Positions 8,333 through 18,067 of a stretch of 64,000 nt of DNA are shown piece by piece. Every line of letters begins with the position of its first letter. Within the stretch, counting starts at the first letter, position 1. Under the pieces are notes generated by a model that was given only the letters and a program-made list of their open reading frames with translations, was not told the origin of the DNA and ran no database searches. The translations under genes and the position numbers were made by a program. The stretch is from CAZCPB01 sp044223975 (GTDB lineage: Bacteria; Planctomycetota; Phycisphaerae; Phycisphaerales; UBA1924): NCBI GenBank assembly GCA_044223975.1, contig JBGALI010000014.1, positions 1 to 64,000 on the forward strand. The letters run 5' to 3'.

Positions 8333-9817
8333 ATGAGTTTCTGGTCACCGGAATCGATCAAGGCGGCGGTGGGGGGAACGTGGCTGGCGCGCCCCGAGGC
8401 GCACGAGCTGGACGGCGTGAGCACCGACACGCGGACGGTGCGCGTCGGCGCGCTGTTCGTCGCCCTGCGCGGCGAGAAGTTCGATGCCAACACCATGGTC
8501 GGGCAGGCCGCCGAGGGCGGCGCCGCGATGGCGATCGTGGACCGTCCGGAAGCCTTGCCTTCGCCCTTGCCCGCGAGGCTCGGCGTGCTGCACGTCCAGG
8601 ACACGGGCGTGGCGCTACTGAGGCTTGCGGCGGCGTACCGCAAGACGCTCGACGGCACGCGCGTGATCGCCGTCACCGGATCGAACGGCAAGACCACGAC
8701 GACGCGCCTGGTCGCGTCGGTGCTGGCCCAGGGGCTCCGCGGCACGGCGTCGATGAAGAGCTTCAACAACCGGGTGGGCGTGCCGCTCACCATCCTGTCG
8801 GCCAGGCGCGGCGATCAGTACCTGGTCTGCGAGGTCGGCACGAACGCGATCGGCGAGATCGGGGAATTGGCGCCGGTCATCAGCCCTGACATCGTCGTCG
8901 TGACCAGCATCGGGCGCGAGCACCTGGAAGGCCTCGGTGGGATTGAAGGGTCGGTGTCCGAAGCCCTGAGCCTCGTCCAGGCGATTCGGCCCGGCGGCCT
9001 GGCGGTGGTCAACGCCGATGCGCCGCTGCTGCTGCCGGCAGTCCGTTCCCTGGCGAGCGCCGGGGCCAAGACCCGCCAGGCGTGGGGCGTGCTGACGTTC
9101 GGTCAGTGCGAGGATGCGGAACTGCGGATCACGGGCGTGGAGCAGGGGCCGGGCGGGCTGAAGTTCACGCTCAACGATCGCACGGTACACACGGTGCACC
9201 TCTTGGGCCGCCACAACGCGTCGAACGCCGCGGCGGCGATCGGCGTGGGGCGGCGGATGGGCGTCGAGAGCGCCGCCATCGACATGGGCCTGCGCGTGGC
9301 CGAGGGTCCGGAGATGCGGCTGGAGCGTGTCAGCGCCGGCGGAATTCACTTCATCAACGACGCGTACAACGCCAACCCCGAGTCGGTGCTGGCGGCGCTC
9401 GACGTCTTTGCCGACGCCACCCGCGGGCACCCGGGGCGGCGCGTGGTTATCCTCGGCGACATGCTCGAGCTCGGAGAAGCGGGTTCCGCGGCGCACAGGG
9501 AGATCGGCGACGCGGTGGCGAGATTGCCCGGCGTCGACCTGGCGGTCTTCGTCGGGCCGCTGTCAGCGCACGCGGCCGAGCGGGTGCGCCCGGCGTGGGG
9601 CCAGGACCGCGTCGTGCACGTGCCGCCGCTGGACCCGGCGGGTGCCCAGCGGGTGGCGGCGATGCTGCGCGAGGGCGACACGGTGCTGCTCAAGGGGTCA
9701 CGCGGGATGGCGATCGAGCGCGTGCTCAAGGCGGTCTCGGCACAGGCGGGGACGGCGATGCCCCAGGGGCAGGAGAACGGGCGTGCGCGTCGCACGCCCG
9801 CACAGTCCGCGACGTGA
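8333..9817 (+). CDS. murF: UDP-N-acetylmuramoyl-tripeptide--D-alanyl-D-alanine ligase MurF
   Basis: Joins D-Ala-D-Ala to the UDP-MurNAc-tripeptide, the last cytoplasmic step of the peptidoglycan precursor. The ATG at 8333 has GGAG upstream; the frame extends back to 8222 but the extra 37 codons are Gly/Arg-rich and not family-like. Predicted 494 residues. The signatures are VSTDTRTV, the ATP loop TGSNGKTTTTRLV near residue 113, the CEVGTNAIGEI block, the FINDAYNANPES motif characteristic of MurF, and LGDMLELG. The last 25 residues are low in complexity. It ends 39 bp before mraY on the same strand, so co-transcription is likely. Confidence 0.95.
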   Translation: MSFWSPESIKAAVGGTWLARPEAHELDGVSTDTRTVRVGALFVALRGEKFDANTMVGQAAEGGAAMAIVDRPEALPSPLPARLGVLHVQDTGVALLRLAAAYRKTLDGTRVIAVTGSNGKTTTTRLVASVLAQGLRGTASMKSFNNRVGVPLTILSARRGDQYLVCEVGTNAIGEIGELAPVISPDIVVVTSIGREHLEGLGGIEGSVSEALSLVQAIRPGGLAVVNADAPLLLPAVRSLASAGAKTRQAWGVLTFGQCEDAELRITGVEQGPGGLKFTLNDRTVHTVHLLGRHNASNAAAAIGVGRRMGVESAAIDMGLRVAEGPEMRLERVSAGGIHFINDAYNANPESVLAALDVFADATRGHPGRRVVILGDMLELGEAGSAAHREIGDAVARLPGVDLAVFVGPLSAHAAERVRPAWGQDRVVHVPPLDPAGAQRVAAMLREGDTVLLKGSRGMAIERVLKAVSAQAGTAMPQGQENGRARRTPAQSAT

Positions 9818-9856
9818 GTCGCACGGAGTCGACCGCGCCGCGGGCGCGCCCCTCTC

Positions 9857-11029
9857 ATGCTCTACCTGCTCCTGGGATGGCTCGAAGAGTGGCTCGACAA
9901 GCACGAGCTCTATCGCTACTTCAGCGTGCTGGGGCAGGTGCAGTTCCGCGCCCTCGCGGCCGCGGGCGTGAGCTTCGCCACGGTGCTGATCGGCGGGCGC
10001 AGGACGATCGCGGCCCTGGTGCGATTGAAGATCGGCGACTCGGGCCTGAGCGACGCCGAGGCGCTGCGGATGCACGCCCAGTCCAAGGCCAACACGCCCA
10101 CCATGGGAGGCGTGCTCATCGCCGGCGCCATCGTGCTCAGCATTCTCTTGCTGGCCGACGTGACGAAGTTCTACGTGCAGCTCGGCTCGGTCGTGCTCGT
10201 GTGGCTGGCGCTGCTGGGCGCCGCGGACGACTGGCTGAAGCTCACGAGCAAATCGCGCGGATCGCGCTCGCGCCAAGGGCTGTACTCCTGGGAGAAGCTC
10301 GTCTTCCAGCTCGGCTTGGGCGTGCTGGTCGGATACTTCACGTTCTCGCACGGGGCCGCCACCGAGGGCCCGAACCTGGCGCACGTGCTCAACCTGCCGT
10401 TCCAGAAGACGTACACCACCCCCGCGATCCAGCCCGCGCCCGGTCTCATCTACATGGGGATGGGCGTGTTCATCTTCGTGACCGCCATGATGGTCGCGGG
10501 CGTGAGCAACGCGGTGAACATCACCGACGGCATGGACGGCCTTGCCGCGGGGATCGCGGCGATCGTGTCGCTGGGGTTGTGCGTCCTGGCCCTCATTGCC
10601 GGCACCCAGTCGTGGGCCCAGTACCTGCTGGTGCCCTATGTGCCCGGGTCGGAGGAACTGGCCGTCGTCGCCGGGGCCATGGGCGGGGCCTGCCTGGGCT
10701 TCCTGTGGTGGAACTGCTCGCCCGCGGCCGTGTTCATGGGTGACACGGGCTCGCTCTGCCTGGGAGGGCTGGTCGGGTACATCTCGGTCGTGGTGCGCCA
10801 GGAGATCCTGGCGCTGATCATGTGCGGGGTGTGCCTGCTCGAGATCGGGTCGGTGGTGATCCAGGTCGGGTACTTCAAGGCGACCAAGGGCAAGCGCGTG
10901 TTCAAGTGCGCGCCGTACCACCATCACCTGCACATGGGCGGCTGGCGCGAGCAGCAGGTCGTGGCACGGTTCTGGATCGTGTCGGTGATCCTGGTCGTGC
11001 TGGCGCTGGCGTCGATCAAGGTGCGGTAG
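9857..11029 (+). CDS. mraY: Phospho-N-acetylmuramoyl-pentapeptide transferase MraY
   Basis: Integral membrane enzyme that transfers phospho-MurNAc-pentapeptide from UDP to undecaprenyl phosphate, giving lipid I. Predicted 390 residues with about ten hydrophobic segments. Family blocks are clear: SKANTPTMGGVLI, the ADDWLK Asp cluster near 116, NITDGMDGLAAG near 218, MGDTGSLCLGG, and the HHHLHMGG loop near the C-terminus. A long periplasmic-side insert with HGAATEGPN and PAPGLIYMG is somewhat unlike E. coli but common in planctomycetes. It is the last gene of the run: the next gene is convergent, and no murD, ftsW, murG or ftsI is adjacent, so the usual dcw cluster is split. Confidence 0.95.
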   Translation: MLYLLLGWLEEWLDKHELYRYFSVLGQVQFRALAAAGVSFATVLIGGRRTIAALVRLKIGDSGLSDAEALRMHAQSKANTPTMGGVLIAGAIVLSILLLADVTKFYVQLGSVVLVWLALLGAADDWLKLTSKSRGSRSRQGLYSWEKLVFQLGLGVLVGYFTFSHGAATEGPNLAHVLNLPFQKTYTTPAIQPAPGLIYMGMGVFIFVTAMMVAGVSNAVNITDGMDGLAAGIAAIVSLGLCVLALIAGTQSWAQYLLVPYVPGSEELAVVAGAMGGACLGFLWWNCSPAAVFMGDTGSLCLGGLVGYISVVVRQEILALIMCGVCLLEIGSVVIQVGYFKATKGKRVFKCAPYHHHLHMGGWREQQVVARFWIVSVILVVLALASIKVR

Positions 11030-11070
11030 CGCAGGGCCGGGGTGGGGGGCGAGACCGCGGGTTCGGGCGG

Positions 11071-12360
11071 TCAGCGTGCGGCTTCGAGCAGCAGCAGCGG
11101 ACGGCGCAGGATCACGCGGTCCTGGATCGGGCCGCGTGATCCGGACTCGAGAATGAGCCGGAGGTGCCGTCCCGGCGCCGGGGCACCAAGGTCGATGTTG
11201 AACCGGGCCGAGGCGCCCGAGCCGCCCAGGTGCTGCGTCCACAGGCGCCGGGGTGCCGCGCCCGACGACAGCTCGATCGAGATCGTGCAGTCGCCCCAGT
11301 TGTCGGTGAACCGCGAGAGCTCGGCTTCCCCAGCCAGCCGCACCGCCCGGTCGGGAAGATCCCACTCCACGCTCATCGGGCCCGGGAGTTCCAGATCCGG
11401 CGCATCGAGGACGGCGGGTCCGGGCAGTGGACGCGGCGACCGCGTCCAGCGGCGGTCGGGCGAGGGGCGCACCTGCGTTGGAGCCAGGCGCGAGAGTGGT
11501 GCGAGGCGCGAGGCATCAAAGACGATCGAAACCAGCCCGGGGAGCGGTGTTGGGGAGTCCTTGCCCAGGATCGGGACGGTCGCGGTCGCGGGTGCATCAA
11601 CGGCCTGTGCGAGATCGGTGATACGGATGACCGAGCCGTCCGCGAGCCACGCGATCGCGCCGCGGGGCGCGGTGCGGGGGTTGGCGAGAGTGATCTCGCG
11701 GACGCGTTCGAGGGGGACGGTCGTGCTCGCGGCACCCTCGGGCTGAACGACCACGGTGGCGCCGATCGCTTCCACGAACCCTTCCATCCGGTCGTCGTTG
11801 CGGAGCAGCACGACGTCCTTTTTGGGTGCCTCGCCGCCGAGGCTTGGGCTCACCCCCACCGACACGCCCGCCACCAGGTCCAGCACGACGCGGGCGGTAC
11901 CCAGGGCCGTATCGAGCGTGAGCGGCGCGTCCTTGCTCGAGGCCGAGCCGGGCGTGGTGCCCTCGGGCTCGCGCGCCACGCGGCCGATCAGACGCTGGCC
12001 GTCGGCGAGAGTCACGGTGAGGAGCGGCCGCTCGTCGGCATCGTCGGGGCGTGGGCCGCGCACGTGCTCGGCGTTGATCATGGCGACCAGGTCCGCGACG
12101 GGTCGGACGCGCGGCGCCCTGCCGGCGGGTTCGCCCGGCCCGGTGAACCACACGCCGGCGCTGTCGATCCGTACCACCCGGGCTGGAGTTTCGCCCAGCG
12201 AGCGGTCAAGGAGCGTCCGGATGGGGGCCGGGGCGCGTGCCGCGGGCGTGCTCTGATCGCCGGGGCGTTTGGCGAGTCCGGTGGCGCCGAGCGATAGCAG
12301 CACGCACGCAAGGAGCGCGGCGTGGCGGGCCGAACGGGCGGCGGCGGGGTATGAACGCAT
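11071..12360 (-). CDS. Exported protein with C-terminal NPCBM-like domain
   Basis: Predicted 429-residue exported protein, last gene of the minus-strand operon that begins at 24002. The ATG at 12360 overlaps the TGA of the upstream gene (TGATG), indicating translational coupling, and is followed by a signal peptide (SARHAALLACVLLSLGATGLA). The middle shows repeated beta segments suited to small barrel modules (VTLADGQRLIGRV, VVLLRNDDRMEGFVEAI, AWLADGSVIRITDL). The last 120 residues resemble the NPCBM/NEW2 carbohydrate-binding fold (WGDCTISIELSSG, FNIDLGAPAPGRHLRLILES, IQDRVILRRP). The domain match is by eye. A role in binding the envelope is inferred only. Confidence 0.75.
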   Translation of the reverse strand: MRSYPAAARSARHAALLACVLLSLGATGLAKRPGDQSTPAARAPAPIRTLLDRSLGETPARVVRIDSAGVWFTGPGEPAGRAPRVRPVADLVAMINAEHVRGPRPDDADERPLLTVTLADGQRLIGRVAREPEGTTPGSASSKDAPLTLDTALGTARVVLDLVAGVSVGVSPSLGGEAPKKDVVLLRNDDRMEGFVEAIGATVVVQPEGAASTTVPLERVREITLANPRTAPRGAIAWLADGSVIRITDLAQAVDAPATATVPILGKDSPTPLPGLVSIVFDASRLAPLSRLAPTQVRPSPDRRWTRSPRPLPGPAVLDAPDLELPGPMSVEWDLPDRAVRLAGEAELSRFTDNWGDCTISIELSSGAAPRRLWTQHLGGSGASARFNIDLGAPAPGRHLRLILESGSRGPIQDRVILRRPLLLLEAAR

Positions 12361-13514
12361 CACTTCTGAAAGATCGGCAGATAACGCTTGGGCATCTGCA
12401 GGATAATGAGGGCCATCGAGGTTCCGTACGTCTCGCCGACGCTCTGGTCCTCCCATTTTCCGTCGGGGCCCTGGGAGCCCAGGAGTTCGCCGCGGATCGC
12501 GGGCCACCATTCGGCCCAGTTCTTGCCGCCGGCAAGGTACATGGCCTGCACCGCGTAGTAGTGGCCGTAGTAGTAGTGGGCCTTGGTGGCGGCATCGCCC
12601 TTGCCGGGCATGGAGTTGATCGTGAGGTACTCGAGTCCCTTGTCGATCGCGCGGTCGGTATAGATGCCGGCGTAGTACAGGCTCGCGACCCCCGCGGCCG
12701 ATCGCGGCCAGGCGCTGCCGCCGGAGTCGAGCTGATAGCGGAAGCCGCCATCGACAGGGTTCTGGCAGTTGCGGACGTACTCGACGGCCTTGTCGATCGT
12801 TTCCTTGGGGACCTCGAGCCCAGCGTTGCGGGCCGAGCGCAGGGCCATGATCTGGCAGATGGTGACCGAGACGTCGGCGTCGTAGGGGATCGGGTTGTAG
12901 CGCCAGCCGCCCTGGGTGTTTTGCGTTGACTGGATGAGGCGAACGGCCTTGAGGAGCGAGTTGTGCACGCGCGTGGCCAGGGCGGTGTCACCGCCCCCCT
13001 GCGTCATCCCGTAGGCCTCGCCCAGGAAGAGGGTGGCGAAGCCGTGACCGTACATCGGGCCGGTCGAAGCGTCCGCGGCAATGAGGCCGCTCTCGGAACA
13101 GTTGTCGAGCACGAAGTTGAGGCCGCGCGACACGTGCTCGGCGTAGGTGCCGCGCCCGGGAAGGTTGCCGTCGCCCATGAAGGCCAGGCAGGCGAGCGCG
13201 GTGATCGCGACGGAGCGGCCGAACCGTCCGTCGCCGAACGAACCGTCCTCGTTCTGCATCTTGGCCAGCGCGGCAAGGCCCTTGGTCACGGCAGCATCGA
13301 GTTCAGGGGTGATCTCGCCGGCGAGGGCGTTGTTCTGCGCCGACTCGTGCGGGTCGGCGGGTTGAGCGGGGGCAGCCGCGGGAGCGGGAGGTTCCGCCTC
13401 GGGGGGCGGCGCGACCTGGGCCCACGAAGCGCCCGACAAGGTCACCGAGATGATCGAGCAAGCGATCATCGCGCGGCGAGATCGATGGCGGGCAACGGCG
13501 CGGCAGACGTTCAT
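12360..13514 (-). CDS. Exported terpenoid-cyclase/prenyltransferase-fold toroid protein
   Basis: Predicted 384-residue protein with a signal peptide (RRAMIACSIISVTLSGASWAQ) and a low-complexity Pro/Ala linker, followed by an alpha-alpha toroid domain. The repeats have the squalene-cyclase/prenyltransferase form: QNEDGSFGDGRFGRSVAITALACLAFM, NTQGGWRYNPIPYDADVSVTICQIMAL, NPVDGGFRY and QGPDGKWEDQSVGETYGTSMALIILQMP. No Asp-rich cyclase motif (DXDD) is seen, and exported proteins of this kind are unlikely to cyclise terpenes. The fold is known in planctomycetes next to BatA/DUF58 genes; its function is not established. Its start overlaps the stop of the preceding large gene by ATGA. Confidence 0.85.
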   Translation of the reverse strand: MNVCRAVARHRSRRAMIACSIISVTLSGASWAQVAPPPEAEPPAPAAAPAQPADPHESAQNNALAGEITPELDAAVTKGLAALAKMQNEDGSFGDGRFGRSVAITALACLAFMGDGNLPGRGTYAEHVSRGLNFVLDNCSESGLIAADASTGPMYGHGFATLFLGEAYGMTQGGGDTALATRVHNSLLKAVRLIQSTQNTQGGWRYNPIPYDADVSVTICQIMALRSARNAGLEVPKETIDKAVEYVRNCQNPVDGGFRYQLDSGGSAWPRSAAGVASLYYAGIYTDRAIDKGLEYLTINSMPGKGDAATKAHYYYGHYYAVQAMYLAGGKNWAEWWPAIRGELLGSQGPDGKWEDQSVGETYGTSMALIILQMPKRYLPIFQK

Positions 13515-16500
13515 CGCGGACTCCCTGCCGGCTTGGGCTCTTCGGCGAGCCGCCGGTAGTACTCCTCGGTGAGGGAACGGTAGATGGCGCTGTAGCGATC
13601 GCTCTTGCCCTGCGTCAGCGCGTCGCGGATGTGCTCGGGAAGCGTGCCCCAGCGTGCGCCAGCGCCCGGGGCGGGCGCCTTCAGGGTGCCATCCTGCCGG
13701 GCGGGCGGGTCGATGAACTGCCGGTTGTCACCCGACGATGGTTCGGGCTTGGAAGCCTGCGATTTCTGAGGCGATGGCTTAGGTTCAGGCTGCTGCTTCT
13801 GCTGCTTCTGGCTGGAGCGCGACTGAGACTGGCGCTGGTTTTTCTCCTGCATGTCGATGAGCTGGTCCAGCCGCTTGATCGCCTCCGCCTGGGCCCGCTG
13901 TGTGGCGACGCCCGGATCACGCTGCGTGCCCAGCCGCTGCGATGCCTGACGCAGCAGCGTGAGCAGTTCGGCCTGGGCGCCGGATGCCTGCTCGGGGGAG
14001 AGCTGGCGCTCGAGTTCTTCACGCGCCGCATCGGTGGTCGGGACGGTGGTGCCATCGTCGGGCGCCGGAGTGCCGGACTTGGGCAGCCCCAAAAGGTCGT
14101 CGAGCGACGGCAGCGGGTCCGACGGATCGCCCTTGGGCGGTTCCCCATCGGCTGGGTGAGGCGAGACCGGCGGGGCGGACGGCGCGGGCTTCTGGGGTGG
14201 GCCGTCCACGGGCGGCGCGCCGAAATTAGCCCCGGTGCTCTTGGGCGCCGGCTCGTCCGCCGGGCGCTCCTGATCGAGCATTTCTTCGGCGCGCTTGGTC
14301 AGCTCGCCCTGCATCCGCCCAAGGTCTTCGAGTGCGCTCGCGTCGGCCTTGCCCGTGCCGCGGTCTTCGTCGGCCGCGCGGGTCAGGTCGGCAACCTCCT
14401 GCTGCATGAGCCGGAGGAGCCTGAGTTCAGCGAGCGGCGCGATGAGCTGGTCCTTGCCCTTCTGTCCGCCCCCGGCCCCGTCGCCCGAGCCGTCTTCGGG
14501 TGAGTCGCGGAAATCCTTGCTCTTGGGATTCTTGAGCGCCTCGACCAGCGACTGAAGCACGCGGATCGCGCTCAACTGATCGCGGTCGACCGCGGCAGTA
14601 ACCGCGCCCTCGGCGAGCACCGTAGCCGCGCGGCCTGTCGAATCGTCGAGACGCTTGTGAGCGAACTCGAAGAGCTTGGCATCGCCGATGCCGGGGTTCT
14701 TATCGCGCAGGGTGGTGAGGTTGGTGCGGATCTGCACCTGCTGATCGCTCAGCCCGCGGACGCCGGCGCGCTGGCGACGGTCAAGCTCCTGGCCCAGCAG
14801 CGGCGCGGTCTTGGCGTGCAGCGCGACCTGGGCCTCGAGCGACTCCTGGTACGCGCGGCGCAGATCCTCGCGCTTCTTGGCCTGGTCCTTGTCGTCGGCC
14901 TCGCGGCGCAGGCGCTCGGCCTCTTCCTTGGCGGCGCGCAGTCGTTCAAGGCTCGTGCGCTCGGCCTGGTCGGCCTCGGCGCCGTCGGGAGAGTCGGTCC
15001 GCAGGATCGTGACGGCGGTGGACTGGGCACGTGCCGCGCCGTCGAGGAGGTCGGCAACGCCGGCCATCTCGCGGAACGAGGAGCGGATTTTGTCGGCGAC
15101 ACCGATGGTGTCGGCGTTGAGCCGGATCATGCCCGCGTCGAGCCCCTTGAACGCGGCGGAGGGCAACGCGCGGCCGAGCGAGGTCAGTTCGTTCTGCTGC
15201 TCTTCGATAAGAGCCTGGATGGACTGGATGGCGTCCTCGAGGATCCGCTTGAGCGCCTCGTCGCGCTGCTTCTCGGTCTGGTCAAGATCCTCCATCATCT
15301 GCTGCAGGCTCTGGATCGCCTGCTCCTGGCTCTGGTTGGCCGAGCCGGTCTGGTTCTGGCGGAGCTGCTCGGCGGCTTGACGCTGCTTGTCGGCGACCTG
15401 ATCCTGCTTGCCGCGCTCGGCGGATTTCTGCATCGCCTGCGCCAGCGCGGGGTCCTGGCGCTGCAGGTCGACGCTGCGCTGGGCCATGTCGGTCAGCATC
15501 TGCGCGGCACGGCGCGCCAGGTCCTGCTGCTGGTCGGAAGCCTGGGCCAACGCGTCGCGCTGGTTCTGCGGCAGGTCTGAGGGCTTCTGGCCGCGGGTCT
15601 GCTGGCCGAGCTCCTTGGTCTGCTCCATCAGCCGGCGCTGCTCTTCGATCAGGCGCTGCACCTCGCGCCGGACGGTGTACCCGTCCTGGCCGCGGTCGAG
15701 CATGGAGATGAGCCGGCCGAGCTGGTCGCGGACCTGGCGCTGGCGGTCGGTCGCTTCCTTGGTGAGACGTTCGCGTGCCGCGGCATCCTCGGCGGCGCGG
15801 TCGGCCTGCTCGAAGTCGTGCGAGGCCTCGTTGCTGGACTTCTCGGCCTGCTGGATCGCCGCGGCTGAATCCTGGAGGAGGCCGGTGAGCGAACGGTCGA
15901 CGAGATTGTTGCGGGCGACGCGGTCGGCAAGGCGCTTCATCACTTCGCCCTGCGGGGCGATGCGCTGGGTCAGCCCGTCCTGCAGCGGGCGCAGATCAGC
16001 CGGGGCCGCGGTCTCGGCACGCCGGGCGATGTCTCCCTGGTCCTGGTCGAGGCGGAGGGCGGCCTGCCGCACGCCCGCCAGTTCCGATCGGACCTGCTCC
16101 ACCAGCTCGCTCTCGGCGATGATCCGCAGGCGCCGCACCGTCGATCGCACGGGCTCGTGAGCGTCCGCGTCGGCCGCGAACGTGTCCTTGGCCAGCGCGG
16201 TGAGCCAGACCTCGTCCCGGGGCTTGAGGGCCAGGGTGGAAAGGTCGACGTCGGCCATGACGCGGATCTGGCGAACCGCAGAGCCGCTGTTGGTCGCATC
16301 GCCGGCCCCGTCAATCCGCGCGAGAACCGCGGGAGCGTCCGATGGTTCGGGCGGCGCCCCGACCGATTGAGCGGGAGGGCGTGCGATCTGCATATCGAGC
16401 GTCGTCCACGCAAGGCCCACGTCGTCGCGTCCCTCGCCCGCGACAGTCAGAAGCGCCGTGGCGAGGACCGATTCGTCGGAGGCGGGATCGACGACCGCCG

Positions 16501-17893
16501 CGGCAGGAGCGCGATCGGTAACGACTCCGAATTGAAACACGGCGTCGCGATCCGCCCGAATGCCGTACTCGTCGACCAGCATCACGGGCAGTCGGAGCGG
16601 TTCACGGGCGATCCAGGACAGGGTCCACGCGGCGCCGTCGGCCCGAACGGTCGCGTCCGGAGGGAGGACGGTGCCGGGGAACGCGGCGCCGAGGTGGCTG
16701 GGTGGCGAGACCGGCTTGTTCAGCGACAGGCGGAGGGAGACATGCGAGCCGGCGAGCACAGGGGCGGCGCTGGCGCGTTCGTCGCGACCGTTACCCAGTT
16801 CGCGGGTGCCCGAGAGGAAGTCGCCGGCGCCGGCGGCGTACGCGGGCGGCGTGAGGTCGGCCGCGGCTCCGACGATGATCGGCGGTTCGACCAGGGCGAC
16901 GCGGACAGGCGCGGTACGGTCGTCGTCGGTCTCGAACCAGTACTCGACGGTGAGCGATGTCGGTGTCTGGGCGGACGACGAGTCGATTGGCGCGGCGAGG
17001 CCTGTGGGTTCTATGAGACGCTCGTACAACTCGCCCCTCGAATCGGCATCGCCGGGAACGGTCGCGTTGCGGCCCTGCCCGGTGAGCAGGGCGCGCCGGA
17101 CCGGTGTCTCGCGCCCCCCATCGACCAGCCGGTACATGGCCCAGACGTCGGTGCGTCCGGATCCCCGGTCGGTACGGGAGATGATCGCGCGCAGCGGCAT
17201 GGCCGAGCCGATCGGATGGGCCGAGAGACCCGTGGCGTCGGCGACGGCGGTGCGCTTTGGCCACGCGGCGACGGTCCACGGGGTCAGCACGCGGCGGAGG
17301 CCGATCGTGGTCAGGACGGGCTGCCACGCTATCAATCCCGCGAGTGGGGCCAACGCGAGCGCGGCCAGGAGAAGGACGCGCCGGGTCGGGCCGGGCACGA
17401 GCGTCGCGTGGGAGGGCGAGAGAAGCTTGAGGCGGGTGCGCGCGGCCGAGACGACCCGGTCGCGCAGTCCGTGATCGGCGGTGTGGTCCGGCGACGACGA
17501 CAGTTCGAGCCCGGCGGTGAGCACGCCGCGGAGCCCGGCCGATGCCGCGTCGCGCGTGCGCTCGACCCGGAGGGCGACCTCGCGGAGGGGCGGGTTGAAG
17601 CGGAGAGCCGGGACCAGCCGCTTGCGTGTATCGATCACCAGGAGGGCGATGCCGACGATCCAGAAGCCCAGGCGCACGCCCCAGGGCATGCGGAGCACGT
17701 AGTCGATAAGGCCCATCGCGACAAGCGCGGCGCAGAAGCACGCGACGATCCACGCCGCCTCGCGCGCGACCAGAAGGCGGCGAGCGCCGGCCCGGACCTT
17801 CGCCATGGGGCGGGAGAGCTCTTCCGTGATGGCCGCGCCGGCGGGGTCGTTGGGGGGGCCGTCGGGATGGTGCGCGATGGGCGCCGTGGTCAT
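13511..17893 (-). CDS. Very large membrane-anchored coiled-coil protein (DUF4175-like)
   Basis: Predicted 1,460 residues. ATG at 17893 with GGAAGGA upstream; an in-frame ATG at 17947 is possible but has a poorer site. The N-terminus has two hydrophobic hairpin segments (AAWIVACFCAALVAMGLIDYVL, LGFWIVGIALLVI) and a third (LLLAALALAPLAGLIAW). About 450 residues of beta-rich sequence follow, then a long Gln/Arg/Glu-rich coiled coil (many LRQ, QQQDLARRA, QMMEDLDQTEK) and a disordered Pro/Ser/Lys tail. This architecture matches a family found in planctomycete and alphaproteobacterial genomes beside BatA-type genes. Function unknown; size and topology suggest a periplasmic or envelope scaffold. The stop overlaps the next start by ATGA. 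Confidence 0.8.
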   Translation of the reverse strand: MTTAPIAHHPDGPPNDPAGAAITEELSRPMAKVRAGARRLLVAREAAWIVACFCAALVAMGLIDYVLRMPWGVRLGFWIVGIALLVIDTRKRLVPALRFNPPLREVALRVERTRDAASAGLRGVLTAGLELSSSPDHTADHGLRDRVVSAARTRLKLLSPSHATLVPGPTRRVLLLAALALAPLAGLIAWQPVLTTIGLRRVLTPWTVAAWPKRTAVADATGLSAHPIGSAMPLRAIISRTDRGSGRTDVWAMYRLVDGGRETPVRRALLTGQGRNATVPGDADSRGELYERLIEPTGLAAPIDSSSAQTPTSLTVEYWFETDDDRTAPVRVALVEPPIIVGAAADLTPPAYAAGAGDFLSGTRELGNGRDERASAAPVLAGSHVSLRLSLNKPVSPPSHLGAAFPGTVLPPDATVRADGAAWTLSWIAREPLRLPVMLVDEYGIRADRDAVFQFGVVTDRAPAAAVVDPASDESVLATALLTVAGEGRDDVGLAWTTLDMQIARPPAQSVGAPPEPSDAPAVLARIDGAGDATNSGSAVRQIRVMADVDLSTLALKPRDEVWLTALAKDTFAADADAHEPVRSTVRRLRIIAESELVEQVRSELAGVRQAALRLDQDQGDIARRAETAAPADLRPLQDGLTQRIAPQGEVMKRLADRVARNNLVDRSLTGLLQDSAAAIQQAEKSSNEASHDFEQADRAAEDAAARERLTKEATDRQRQVRDQLGRLISMLDRGQDGYTVRREVQRLIEEQRRLMEQTKELGQQTRGQKPSDLPQNQRDALAQASDQQQDLARRAAQMLTDMAQRSVDLQRQDPALAQAMQKSAERGKQDQVADKQRQAAEQLRQNQTGSANQSQEQAIQSLQQMMEDLDQTEKQRDEALKRILEDAIQSIQALIEEQQNELTSLGRALPSAAFKGLDAGMIRLNADTIGVADKIRSSFREMAGVADLLDGAARAQSTAVTILRTDSPDGAEADQAERTSLERLRAAKEEAERLRREADDKDQAKKREDLRRAYQESLEAQVALHAKTAPLLGQELDRRQRAGVRGLSDQQVQIRTNLTTLRDKNPGIGDAKLFEFAHKRLDDSTGRAATVLAEGAVTAAVDRDQLSAIRVLQSLVEALKNPKSKDFRDSPEDGSGDGAGGGQKGKDQLIAPLAELRLLRLMQQEVADLTRAADEDRGTGKADASALEDLGRMQGELTKRAEEMLDQERPADEPAPKSTGANFGAPPVDGPPQKPAPSAPPVSPHPADGEPPKGDPSDPLPSLDDLLGLPKSGTPAPDDGTTVPTTDAAREELERQLSPEQASGAQAELLTLLRQASQRLGTQRDPGVATQRAQAEAIKRLDQLIDMQEKNQRQSQSRSSQKQQKQQPEPKPSPQKSQASKPEPSSGDNRQFIDPPARQDGTLKAPAPGAGARWGTLPEHIRDALTQGKSDRYSAIYRSLTEEYYRRLAEEPKPAGSPR

Positions 17894-18067
17894 GGTCCGT
17901 CCTTCCCCGCGTGCCCCGATCGCCCCGGATCCCCCCGAATAGTCCATCGGCGATCCGCCCCAAACGCTTGTCAAACTCTACGGGCGCCAGGGGGGATCGG
18001 CTTCGTCACATGGTTGTACCACGGTGCGGTCGCGGGGTTCACCCGAATTCCGGGCGGTTTCCGGTCG

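Noticed and set aside
9082..10743. 553-codon plus-strand frame in another phase over murF and mraY
   Set aside because: Both covered genes are unmistakable; the frame is Arg/Gly-rich noise.
11030..11072. GACCGC/GCGGTC stem between mraY and the NPCBM-like gene as a terminator
   Set aside because: The stem is only 6 bp and has no U-tract on either strand.
12360..13514. Toroid protein as a functional squalene or terpene cyclase
   Set aside because: No DXDD motif, a signal peptide for export, and no isoprenoid genes nearby.
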